Below, one piece after another: positions 16,257-23,956 of a stretch of DNA of 46,032 nt. The stretch is from the NCBI GenBank assembly GCA_009838975.1, contig VXQO01000103.1, positions 1 to 46,032 of the forward strand, read 5' to 3'. The position numbers and the translations under genes were made by a program. Source of the stretch: Gemmatimonadota bacterium (GTDB taxonomy: Bacteria > Gemmatimonadota > Gemmatimonadetes > Longimicrobiales > Gaopeijiaceae). Below the pieces are notes generated by a model. That model saw only the letters and a list, made by a program, of their open reading frames with translations, made no database searches and was not told the origin of the DNA. Position 1 is the stretch's first letter; each line of letters begins with the position of its first letter.

Positions 16257-16840
16257 GAACGCCCTCCCGGCTCTTCGATCGCCGCACCCTCCGGGCGCGG
16301 GCGCGCCGAAGACGTGTGGCCCGAGACGAAGAGCCACCGGCCGTTCTCACGCCGCAGCACGAACGTCAGCGCACCCGCGAACGCGAAGCCCGGCCCACCC
16401 TCGACGGCAATCGCCTGCACGAAGTGGCAGGTCGCGACCGCGATGTCGAGGCTCAGCGCCGTGACCGAGAGGTCAGACACCGTCAGTTCGGTGGATGACG
16501 CCATTTCGACCAGTGCGGCCAGGGATTCGTGGGACTCGCGGGCCGACCGGTAGCGGACCGCGCCGTCCTCGATCCACTGGAAATCGGGGGTGTCCGAGTA
16601 GAAGCTGCCGGCCGAATCGATGTCCATGGCGTTGATGGCCGCGACGTACGCTTCGATGGCGGTGCGCGCTTCGGCGGCGGCAGCGGAGAGGTCGGCGGTC
16701 GTCGCGGCGCCGGAGGGGTCGCCACGCGAGGCGCCAGTGGCCGCGTCGGGAGGGCCACCCTCCCCGCAGGCTGCCAGCGCCCAGATCACGACAGCCGTCA
16801 GGGTCACCGCCGCCGGGCGGAGTTCGCCGGACTCGTTCAT
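16253..16840 (-). CDS. Lipoprotein with NTF2-like (DUF4440/SnoaL-type) domain
   Basis: 195 aa. The N-terminus has a hydrophobic stretch VTLTAVVIWALAAC consistent with a lipobox, then a Gly/Ala/Asp-rich linker. From about 53 the sequence matches the NTF2-like alpha+beta cone: AIEAYVAAINAMDIDSAGSFYSDTPDFQWIEDG (helix and first strands), then VTALSLDIAVATCHFVQAIA, FAGALTFVLRRENGRWLFVSGHTS as closing strands. Such domains bind small ligands or act as isomerases; no catalytic residues can be claimed. First gene of the operon with APC permease, reductase/Rid and HAD genes. Confidence 0.75.
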   Translation of the reverse strand: MNESGELRPAAVTLTAVVIWALAACGEGGPPDAATGASRGDPSGAATTADLSAAAAEARTAIEAYVAAINAMDIDSAGSFYSDTPDFQWIEDGAVRYRSARESHESLAALVEMASSTELTVSDLSVTALSLDIAVATCHFVQAIAVEGGPGFAFAGALTFVLRRENGRWLFVSGHTSSARPRPEGAAIEEPGGRS

Positions 16841-16862
16841 GCGAAAAAGGCGCGCCGGGCCG

Positions 16863-17114
16863 TCAACCGTGCCGGTCGTGGCTCTCTTCGTACCGAATGC
16901 GCTCGTGCATCCGGTCGCGAGCCTGGGAGGCGTCGCGCTTCTTCGCGGCGCGCATGGCCAGGTCGTGGGTGCTGGACGACTTCACGCGGGGCAGCGACAG
17001 GCGCCGCTCGAGATTCTCGCTCTCGCAGCCCGGGCAGGTCGGCGTCTTGCGTCCGAGAACGAGGCGCTCGAAGTCGAGTCCGCAGTCCCGGCAGGTGTAT
17101 TCGTAGATGGGCAT
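16863..17114 (-). CDS. FmdB-like zinc-ribbon protein
   Basis: 83 aa from ATG 17114, chosen because MPIYEYTC is the invariant start of this family (an earlier in-frame start at 17150 adds 12 atypical residues). Cys8-x2-Cys11 and Cys27-x2-Cys30 make the zinc ribbon. The C-terminal half is basic and helical (LAMRAAKKRDASQARDRMHERI). Members are called FmdB-type regulatory proteins after a formamidase regulator, but their actual role is not known. Located 22 nt upstream of the NTF2-like gene on the same strand, so it may share its transcript. Confidence 0.85.
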   Translation of the reverse strand: MPIYEYTCRDCGLDFERLVLGRKTPTCPGCESENLERRLSLPRVKSSSTHDLAMRAAKKRDASQARDRMHERIRYEESHDRHG

Positions 17115-17159
17115 GCGTTCAAGGTAAGGGGGACCGCAAGGCGCGGCCATTGGCGGCTG

Positions 17160-18125
17160 CTAGAACCATCCACGCACCAGGCGCGGCTCGAAGTCGACCA
17201 CGCGGCCGGCGATGGAGTCGACGACCACGCGGACCCAGCCGATGTCGGGCGAACCGAAGGTCTCGAGGCGCGTGAAGTTCCCGTGAACGCCGCCGGCGGC
17301 GTTGTGCAGCGGCTGGTCCAGGCGCTGGTGGTGGGTGTCGCCGTGGATGAACAGTACCTGGCCGGGGAAGCGGGAAACGTGTGTTTCGAGGGCGGTGACG
17401 ATGGGCTCGTACGGGCCCCCCGCCCCGCCGGTCTCGAGTCTGACGTTGGCGTGAGCGATCAGGATGACCCCCGAGGCCGACTCGGCCGCCGCGGAGGCGA
17501 ACGCGCGGTCCATCCAGGCGATGGCGGCGTCGGTGCGCTGCCGCACCTCGTCGTCGTGCGCGTCGGTGCGCCCGGGGAAGTGCTGGGTGCCGTTCCAGGA
17601 CCCCACGATGTGGAGCGTCGCGAAGACGAAACCGCCGCGCCGCCACATCGCGTTCTCGGGGAACCCGGCGAAATCGCCGCTCGACGCCTGCGATGTGACG
17701 GGCATGGGGCGCCCGCCGAGGCTGTTGTGCGGGTCGTCGAAGAAGATGCGGCGCAAGGCGTCGAGGTGGTCCAGAGGATCGCCGGAGCTGCCGCGGGCCT
17801 TGTAGCGATCCGTCCATTCGTTGTCTCCGGGGGTGTAGACGACCGGGAGGTCGAGCGCGTCGAGCTGGCTTCGGCGCTTCCGCAGCGCCTTGTCGGAGCC
17901 CGGGGACCATACGATGTCGCCGACGTGGACGAGCCATTCGAGGTCGGCGGATTCGGCGTCGTCCAGGAGGCGGCGGTGGCGGGCGTTTTCCCAGAAGAAG
18001 TAGGGACCGTCGCCGTAGACCCCGAAGGCGAAGGTGCCGGCGGGGAGGCCGTCGGGCGGGGGCGGTGCGCAAGCGGCTCCGAATGCGAGCAGCGCCGCCG
18101 CGAGGGCGAGTGGGAAGCGGTTCAT
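17160..18125 (-). CDS. Exported metallophosphoesterase
   Basis: 321 aa from ATG 18125, which begins a signal peptide (RFPLALAAALLAFGAACAPPP, probable lipobox A-A-C). The calcineurin-like fold is visible through its metal ligands: FGVYGDGPYF (D), VHVGDIVW (G-D), YTPGDNEWTD (G-D-N-E), a His in ILIAHANV and the C-terminal FIHGDTHHQRL (G-D-x-H-H). The substrate could be a nucleotide, phospholipid or phosphoprotein. Start chosen over upstream in-frame codons that would run into the divergent alpha/beta-hydrolase promoter region. Isolated on the minus strand between FmdB and the divergent gene. Confidence 0.87.
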   Translation of the reverse strand: MNRFPLALAAALLAFGAACAPPPPDGLPAGTFAFGVYGDGPYFFWENARHRRLLDDAESADLEWLVHVGDIVWSPGSDKALRKRRSQLDALDLPVVYTPGDNEWTDRYKARGSSGDPLDHLDALRRIFFDDPHNSLGGRPMPVTSQASSGDFAGFPENAMWRRGGFVFATLHIVGSWNGTQHFPGRTDAHDDEVRQRTDAAIAWMDRAFASAAAESASGVILIAHANVRLETGGAGGPYEPIVTALETHVSRFPGQVLFIHGDTHHQRLDQPLHNAAGGVHGNFTRLETFGSPDIGWVRVVVDSIAGRVVDFEPRLVRGWF

Positions 18126-18219
18126 GGATACCGAAGTTATCGGGGTTTGCCTCGATACGGGACGACCGGGCACCGTAGTTTGCGGGCAAGGCACGGGACC
18201 ACCGAAGCGGGACAGCACA

Positions 18220-19128
18220 ATGAGAACGTTGGTTGCGACATCGGCTTTCCTCCTCGCAGCGTGCGGGGGGAGCCTGGAGGACGACAGCCGGGACGACTTC
18301 GAGCTCTCTCCTCTCGGCCGCACCCCGGGCGGTGCCGTCTACCACGCCGGCCACTGCGTGCCGGATGACGAACGGGGCCGACTGGTGACCTTCGCGCCGG
18401 GAACGGGTCTCAGCCCGGACAACTACCGGGAGTTCGTCGGGCACCTCGGTGACCGAACCGGTCTCTGCGTGATCGCGGTGCCCTACGAAAACGCGCAGCT
18501 TGCCGCCGAGTGCTGCACCACCACGGACTCGCCCAGCGGGCCGCAGGAGCCCGGATGCCTGGTCCGCCTGCTCTCGGCCAAGGCCGCATCCGCTCCCGAG
18601 AGCATGACGTGCACGGACGGGAGCCTGCTGTCCGTACCGCCTGCCCGAAGCGTGGAGGGGGCCATTCGCGAGGCGCTCCGACATCTCGCCATGTCGGCGT
18701 ACCTGAGGGACGACGGGAGCGGGGTGCGTTGGGACCGCGTGGTCCTCACCGGGCACTCCCAGGGCGCGCAGATCTCGATGTTCATCGCGCTGACACGTCA
18801 CAGGGCGGCGGGCGTCGGCTCCGTTGCGGGAGGCGTGCTGGGGATCGAGGGCGAGAGGGCGTACCCGGAATTCGTCTACGAGGCCCGGGTCACGGATCCG
18901 GCCGTCTTCAAGGCGTTCCATCATCTGGACGACTACGACGGCATTCGCCGCGACGTGTACGATGCAATCGGGATCCCTCCGGTCCAGAACCGTACCACGG
19001 TCGACTCGAGTCCCGCCTGTGAGGAATACTCGCACCTCTGCGTCATCGTGGACGGCTTCATGCCGGAGAAAGGCGCGGCGCCCGGGTTCCTTGATGATTG
19101 GGCGTGGCTGGTCGCCCCGCCGTCGTGA
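18220..19128 (+). CDS. Alpha/beta-hydrolase-fold lipoprotein
   Basis: 302 aa from ATG 18220. Lipoprotein signal MRTLVATSAFLLAACGG (lipobox A-A-C). The nucleophile elbow is VVLTGHSQGAQISMF (G-H-S-Q-G); the oxyanion-side strand is VTFAPGTGLSP with GLCVIAVPYEN. A likely acid is in FHHLDDYDG, and a His near the C-terminus could be H in EEYSHLCVIVDG. Four or more cysteines between 80 and 125 (ECCTTTD, EPGCLV, MTCTDG) suggest disulfides in the periplasm. It resembles the esterase/BPSS1187-like hypothetical hydrolases. The substrate is unknown. Confidence 0.78.
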   Translation: MRTLVATSAFLLAACGGSLEDDSRDDFELSPLGRTPGGAVYHAGHCVPDDERGRLVTFAPGTGLSPDNYREFVGHLGDRTGLCVIAVPYENAQLAAECCTTTDSPSGPQEPGCLVRLLSAKAASAPESMTCTDGSLLSVPPARSVEGAIREALRHLAMSAYLRDDGSGVRWDRVVLTGHSQGAQISMFIALTRHRAAGVGSVAGGVLGIEGERAYPEFVYEARVTDPAVFKAFHHLDDYDGIRRDVYDAIGIPPVQNRTTVDSSPACEEYSHLCVIVDGFMPEKGAAPGFLDDWAWLVAPPS

Positions 19129-19149
19129 CGGTGACGGTGGCCGCCGGGA

Positions 19150-20601
19150 TCAGTCCTCCGGCGGCAGCGGCATCTCCGGACTGTCGACCTCCCGCGCCCG
19201 CTCGAAGGCAGGCCGGGACTCGGGCGACCTGACCTGCTCCAGCCAGAACACGCCGTCCCAGGCGGAGCTGTTCCCCCGGGTGGAGACGAAGTCCACGTCA
19301 CCGTCCCCGTCCATGTCGCGGGGCAGGAACTTGTCGAACATGCCGCGCTGCCGGCGGGAGATGTCGTGGCGGGTCCAGGTGACGCCGGAGCTCCCCTTGT
19401 TCTCGAACCAGGCGAGCCGGCCGAGAGGGTCCGAGGCCGTCACCCCACCGTCGGCGTCGCGGGGGCCACGGCTGTAGCCGCCCGTCAGAACGTCCGCGTC
19501 TCCGTCGCCATCGATGTCGGCAACGGCGAGCCCCACGAGCTGGTCGGGCACGGTGTTTCCGATGGCGTGCAGCCGCCAGGTGTCCTCCGGCCGCTCGGGC
19601 TGCTCCAGCCAGACCAGATAGCGGAAATCCTCCGCGAGCACGATATCCAGCCGCCCGTCTCCGTTCAGGTCGGCGAAGGCGACGTTGAACCCCGTGACCA
19701 GGGCACGGTCGGTGTCCTCCTCGCCGGGGGGCCGGTCGGCCGCCTGGATCGAGGTTCCGTCGATCCGGTTGCGGTGCTCCCGGAAGCGGATGTCGCCATC
19801 GGTGACGTTCTCGAACCAGAAAATGCGGCTCTCGGCCACCGAGCCGCCCAGCACGTCCAGGTCACCGTCGCCGTCCAGGTCCACCGGCTGCGAGTTGATC
19901 GGCCAGGGGACCCGCGCGAGTTCGTGCTCCACCCAACTCGCGGGATCGAGGGGGTCGCCGCGCAGTTCGAACCAGGAAATGGGCTGGGGCGCCGTGGCGT
20001 CCGGGCCCGGGTTCTGCGCGCCCTTGTTGGCAGCGACGATCTCGGGCCGTCCGTCCTGATTGAAGTCTGCCAGGAACACGCGGATGAAGGACCCGCGTCC
20101 GGTGACCAGTGGGGGGATGACGCGCGCCCACGGGGCCGAGCGCGCCTCCGCCCCGGGATTCTCCAGGTACACGAGGTGGCCCAGCTCGCAGGCCGCGACC
20201 ACGTCGGGCCAGCCGTCACCGTTCAGGTCCCCGATGGCGGCGTCCTCGGCCGCCCCCGCGTCGGGACCGTGTACCAGCGTCCTCAGTTCCCACCTGTCCG
20301 GGTCCGCCGAGCCGAACGCGACACGCACGTGGCCGTCGGCCACGCCGTCGTACTCGGTGTCCGATTCGTGGACGGACACGATGTCGAGGTATCCGTCCCC
20401 GTCCAGGTCTCCCATGACGGAGCCGTCGGCCCCGCGGATGGCAACGCCGCCCAGCGCCTCGTCGTCGATCAGGTGCTCGCGCCAGGAGATATGGCTGCCG
20501 TCCGCTGCGGTGGCCCCGGTGGGGGTCGACGCGACGTCCGCCGCAGGCGGCAGTCCCGCAGGCCCACAGGCGACCAGCAGGCAGACGGCGATTCGCCACA
20601 T
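19150..20601 (-). CDS. Exported FG-GAP/VCBS-repeat beta-propeller protein
   Basis: 483 aa from ATG 20601; MWRIAVCLLVACGPAG is a lipoprotein-type signal. The body is a string of FG-GAP/VCBS repeats, each with a calcium-binding D-x-D-G-D-G-x-x-D or D-x-N-G-D-G loop: MGDLDGDGYLD, IGDLNGDGWPD, LADFNQDGRPE, PVDLDGDGDLD, FADLNGDGRLD, VADIDGDGDAD and PRDMDGDGDVD, seven copies. This is the expected number for a seven-bladed propeller. Located 8 nt downstream of the S9 peptidase stop, hence co-transcribed. No catalytic residues seen. Confidence 0.88.
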   Translation of the reverse strand: MWRIAVCLLVACGPAGLPPAADVASTPTGATAADGSHISWREHLIDDEALGGVAIRGADGSVMGDLDGDGYLDIVSVHESDTEYDGVADGHVRVAFGSADPDRWELRTLVHGPDAGAAEDAAIGDLNGDGWPDVVAACELGHLVYLENPGAEARSAPWARVIPPLVTGRGSFIRVFLADFNQDGRPEIVAANKGAQNPGPDATAPQPISWFELRGDPLDPASWVEHELARVPWPINSQPVDLDGDGDLDVLGGSVAESRIFWFENVTDGDIRFREHRNRIDGTSIQAADRPPGEEDTDRALVTGFNVAFADLNGDGRLDIVLAEDFRYLVWLEQPERPEDTWRLHAIGNTVPDQLVGLAVADIDGDGDADVLTGGYSRGPRDADGGVTASDPLGRLAWFENKGSSGVTWTRHDISRRQRGMFDKFLPRDMDGDGDVDFVSTRGNSSAWDGVFWLEQVRSPESRPAFERAREVDSPEMPLPPED

Positions 20602-20609
20602 GGGTCCCT

Positions 20610-23480
20610 CTACGAAACCCTCCTGATCAGCTTCAGTCCGAGTGTCTTCCCCTTCAGGATCGCGGGCACGCCTTCCTCCATCCACACCGGCGCGGGCGCA
20701 TCCATCAGGTAGTGGTCGAAGAACTGCTGCATGCGGATCGCCCAGTCCTTGCGGTCGGCCTCACGGCTCAGTCCGTGCCCCTGGCCGTTGTAGTTGAGCA
20801 TCCAGACCGGCTTCTGCAGGCGGCGCATGGCCACGAACATCTCGATCCCCTGGTACCACGGGACCGCCCCGTCCTCGTCGTTGTGCATCATCAGGAGCGG
20901 GGTGTGGATCTTGTCGGCGTAGAAGACCGGCGAGTTGTGCAGGTACTCGTTCGTGGACTCCCACAGAGTGCCGCCGATGCGGCTCTGCGTACGCTCGTAC
21001 TGGAACATGCGGCTCATGCCGGACTGCCAGCGGATGCCGCCGTAGGCGCTGGTCATGTTGCTGACCGGCGCGCCCGCCTCGGCCGCAGCGAAGAGGTTGG
21101 TCTTGGTGATCATGTACGCGATCTGGTAGCCGCCCCAGGAGTGTCCCTGCACCCCGATCCTGTCCTCCTTGACGAAACCGCGCGCGACGAGGCTCAGCAC
21201 GCCGGGCACCACCGCGTCGAGGGCGCTCTCGCCCGGATAGCCGATCTCGTACGGGATGTCGGGGATGAAGACGACGTAGCCGCGGCTGACGTAGAAGGGC
21301 ACGGAGACCGACGAGCCCCCCGGCCGGGGCGAGCGGTACTGATGGACGCCATCGGACATGCGCTCGTAGAAGTACACCATCATCGGGTACTGCGTGGAGG
21401 GGTCGAAGCCGTCGGGGGTGAAGAGGATGCCCTGGAGCGGGGTGCCGTCGTTGGAGTGCCACTCGACGATCTCGGCCGATCCCCAGCGGTAGTCGGCCTG
21501 CTGGGGGTTGGCGTCGGACACCTTCGCCATCCCGGAGAAGTCGATGTCCACCCCTTCGCCCCCGGTCACCCGGAGGTCGGGGAACTCGCGGAAGTCCTCG
21601 CGCGTGATCAGCCAGCGGTCCGCGTCATCCGCCTTGCCGCGGAAGCGGAAGGTCTTGTCGGCCATGATGACGGGCTCGGGCGTGGCGGTCCGGTCGGTGC
21701 GGCCGCGGTGGAAGCCGGACTGCTTGCCCAGGTAGTGGAAGGCCTGCCAGAGCGCCTCGCCCTCAGCGATGGCGGGGTCTTCGAAGTCGGTGCGGGCATA
21801 TCGGAAGCGCGTGCCCGACTCGCGGCCGGCGCCGCCGGTGAGGTTGGTGGTCTCGCCGCTGGCCGGCTCGAAGCGCCAGGCGTCGTAGCGGTCGTAGAAG
21901 ACGATGGCGTTGTCGCCCTCGGTCCACACGGCGGGGCCGTAGGGGGGCGGCAGGTCCGGATGGTCGTCCAGTTCGTTCCAGACGGCGTGCGCGACCTCGG
22001 CGCTCGCCGTTATCGCCTCCCCGCCATCGAGCGCTGCCACCATCCAGTGCCGCGCCTCGCCGTCCCACCAGGACGCGTAGCCGCCCATCGGCGAGATCGA
22101 CGCGCCGCCGAAGCCCTTCACGCGCTCCGCGACCATGCGCCGCTCTCCCGTCGCGACATCGATGGCGTAGACATCGTTGTAGCGCCCGTCCCACGAGACG
22201 AGCTGGCGGTAGGGCACGTCGGTCGCGCCGACCGCGTGGGCCGGGTCGCCCTCGGCCGCGAACCGCACGGTGGGCACCTCCGGAGTGCCGAGCTGGACGA
22301 CCACGCCGCCGTCCAGGTGCGCCACCGCGGCGTAAGTGCGATTGCGTTCCTGGTTGGCCTGCACGAGCTGCATCGGCTGCAGGTACGGATCCCTCCAGTT
22401 CCAGACATCGAGGGTGACCTTGTCGTCGTCCAGCGTGTCGTCCTCTTCCTCGGGCTCGGGCCTCGGGGCCGTGCCGAAGCGGACGCGGCCGCCGCCGTCG
22501 GAGAAGCTGACGTTGCCGTCTTCGCTCACCCACCATCCGTCCGGCACGCCCTCGGTGGCCGAATTGGCCATCGGCGCGCCCGACCACGACGGCCCCGCGC
22601 CGTGGTACAGCGTGAACTCGGGCTGATCGGCCTCGTAGTCGTCCCGGTCGGCGAGGAACGCGACCTGGGAACCGTCGTCCGAGATGGCCAGCTGCCTGTA
22701 GTTGCCCTCGCCTTCGATCACCGCGTGGCGGGTCATGTCGCTCAGCGCGACTACGTAGGCGCCGTCGCCGGAGCCGTCGCTCGTCGAGGTGGCAAACGCC
22801 AGAACCGGGGCCTCCTCGGCGAAGAAGTAGTCCGTGACCTTGTCGTACCGCGTCTCATCGCCGGTGCGCAGGCTCAACAGCACCAGGGTCGACCCCTCTT
22901 CCTTGTCCTTCTCGTCGCCGTCTTCCGCTTCGTCGCCCTCCTCTTCCTCCTCCTCGGGCTCCGCCTCTTCAGTCGCGTCTTCGTCCTCCTCCTCGACCGG
23001 CTTGTAGGCCACCCAGCTCCCGTCGCCGGCGACGCGGAAGCTCTCGACCGCGCCCACGATCCGCGGCCCGGCTCCGCCGTCCAGCAACGCCGCGACCTCC
23101 GCGAACGCCAGCGTGTCCTTCGGCAGCGCGTCGCCCCGCTTTCCCTCGCGCCTGAGCGAATCGACGACCGCCTCCACCGGCGGCACCTCGTACACGACGA
23201 AGCGCGAATCGGAGGTGAAGCGCGGGTCCGTCCCCCGGAAGGTCATGGGCTCTGCGCCTTCGCGCGCGGCCCGGATCGTGAGGACGGGGTCGCCCTCCAT
23301 GGCCGTCACCACGAAGACGAGCCACGCGCCGTCGGGTGACAGCGACGGGCTGCCTATGGTGTTCCAGTGAAGGACGTCCTCGTGGTCGAGGGCGCGCTGT
23401 TGCGCGAGGGCCGAGGAGGCGGCCGCAAGGAGAGCGAGCGAGAGGGTGACGGCGGTCGTGCGGACGCGTGCGTGACGCAT
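20610..23480 (-). CDS. Exported prolyl-oligopeptidase-family (S9) serine peptidase
   Basis: 956 aa. Signal peptide MRHARVRTTAVTLSLALLAAASSALA, then WD40-like beta-propeller blades (SPSLSPDGAWLVF, ISDDGSQVAFL), then the alpha/beta-hydrolase domain from about 680. Catalytic triad by position: Ser781 in QGHSWGGYQ, Asp870 in HNDEDGAVPW, His902 in GQGHGLSRE. It cleaves peptides in the periplasm. Unusual is an almost purely acidic insert at about 162-197 (runs of Glu/Asp within EEEDEDATEEAEPEEEEEEG), inside the propeller. Stop lies 8 nt before the FG-GAP gene; 110 nt separates it from the upstream ArsC-like gene, a spacer holding a 6-bp-stem inverted repeat at 23513-23530 (GCCGCC/GGCGGC). Confidence 0.93.
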   Translation of the reverse strand: MRHARVRTTAVTLSLALLAAASSALAQQRALDHEDVLHWNTIGSPSLSPDGAWLVFVVTAMEGDPVLTIRAAREGAEPMTFRGTDPRFTSDSRFVVYEVPPVEAVVDSLRREGKRGDALPKDTLAFAEVAALLDGGAGPRIVGAVESFRVAGDGSWVAYKPVEEEDEDATEEAEPEEEEEEGDEAEDGDEKDKEEGSTLVLLSLRTGDETRYDKVTDYFFAEEAPVLAFATSTSDGSGDGAYVVALSDMTRHAVIEGEGNYRQLAISDDGSQVAFLADRDDYEADQPEFTLYHGAGPSWSGAPMANSATEGVPDGWWVSEDGNVSFSDGGGRVRFGTAPRPEPEEEDDTLDDDKVTLDVWNWRDPYLQPMQLVQANQERNRTYAAVAHLDGGVVVQLGTPEVPTVRFAAEGDPAHAVGATDVPYRQLVSWDGRYNDVYAIDVATGERRMVAERVKGFGGASISPMGGYASWWDGEARHWMVAALDGGEAITASAEVAHAVWNELDDHPDLPPPYGPAVWTEGDNAIVFYDRYDAWRFEPASGETTNLTGGAGRESGTRFRYARTDFEDPAIAEGEALWQAFHYLGKQSGFHRGRTDRTATPEPVIMADKTFRFRGKADDADRWLITREDFREFPDLRVTGGEGVDIDFSGMAKVSDANPQQADYRWGSAEIVEWHSNDGTPLQGILFTPDGFDPSTQYPMMVYFYERMSDGVHQYRSPRPGGSSVSVPFYVSRGYVVFIPDIPYEIGYPGESALDAVVPGVLSLVARGFVKEDRIGVQGHSWGGYQIAYMITKTNLFAAAEAGAPVSNMTSAYGGIRWQSGMSRMFQYERTQSRIGGTLWESTNEYLHNSPVFYADKIHTPLLMMHNDEDGAVPWYQGIEMFVAMRRLQKPVWMLNYNGQGHGLSREADRKDWAIRMQQFFDHYLMDAPAPVWMEEGVPAILKGKTLGLKLIRRVS

Positions 23481-23590
23481 GGTCGGATCTCCGGTTCCGG
23501 GACTGCGGGGCTGCCGCCTGGAGCGGCGGCGCTGCCAGCGAAGAAGCTGCGCAGGATCGGGGGAGACCGCCAGTACCGCGGCCTCGCCGG

Positions 23591-23956
23591 TCAGCCGTCT
23601 CCTGTCCCGAAGATCGACGCCAGGATGTCCCGGTTGTAGCCGACTACGAAGGTGGTTCCGACGCGCATGGCGGGCGCCCGGAGTTTACCCCAGCGGCTGA
23701 CCATCATTCCGACGAGTTCGCTGTCGGAGGGCCGGTCGGCGGCGGAAAGGTCCACCTGTACAACCTTCCTGCCCTTGGCGACCCGGAGTTCGGTCATGCC
23801 TTCGAGGAGGCTCAGGGCCTCGTCGCTGGTCACCGGTTCCTTCGTCGCGCTTCTTGTTTCAGCCGCGTCGATCCCGTTCTGCGCAAGAAACTCTTGCGTG
23901 CGTTTGCAGCTGGTTCAGCCAGGGCGGTGGTAGCGCCATTCCAGATTGCGGCTCAT
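23591..23956 (-). CDS. ArsC/Spx-like thioredoxin-fold protein, probable selenoprotein with a U-T-S-C motif
   Basis: Read through the in-frame TGA at 23915-23917, this is 121 residues from ATG 23956: MSRNLEWRYHRPG-U14-TSC17-KRTQEFLAQNGI. The beta-alpha start with x-P-G-C-x-x-C-x-K/R at the first helix is the ArsC/Spx/glutaredoxin-type redox motif, and Sec replaces the first Cys. The downstream part has the expected helix (SDEALSLLEGM) and a C-terminal RAPAMRVGTTFVVGYNRDIL that resembles the ArsC 'l..P.v..g...v.G...' strand pair. Without readthrough only an 80-aa fragment starting at 23833 would be called and no redox motif remains. A perfect 7-bp hairpin follows the UGA. It overlaps the end of the beta-propeller gene by 98 nt in another frame. 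Possible roles are arsenate or disulfide reduction; true specificity is unknown. Confidence 0.87.

Noticed and set aside
14005-16350. A 781-codon open frame on the minus strand
   Set aside because: It is Arg/Pro/Gly-rich and runs in an alternate frame across two well-supported genes (reductase/Rid fusion and APC permease); a GC-rich shadow.
17119-19035. A 638-codon open frame on the minus strand
   Set aside because: Frame-shadow of the metallophosphoesterase and antisense of the alpha/beta-hydrolase; composition is Arg/Pro-biased with no motif.
19260-20420. Recurrent GTC/GCC-CCGTC DNA repeats
   Set aside because: They are explained by the D-x-D-G-D-G calcium loops of the FG-GAP protein rather than by a DNA repeat element.
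20712-23339. An 875-codon open frame on the plus strand
   Set aside because: It is antisense to the S9 peptidase, which has a signal peptide and intact catalytic triad; the antisense product resembles no family.
23513-23530. Inverted repeat GCCGCC-6-GGCGGC as an intrinsic terminator between the ArsC-like and S9 genes
   Set aside because: No T-tract follows on the minus strand and short GC inverted repeats are frequent in this composition; mentioned only in the S9 entry.
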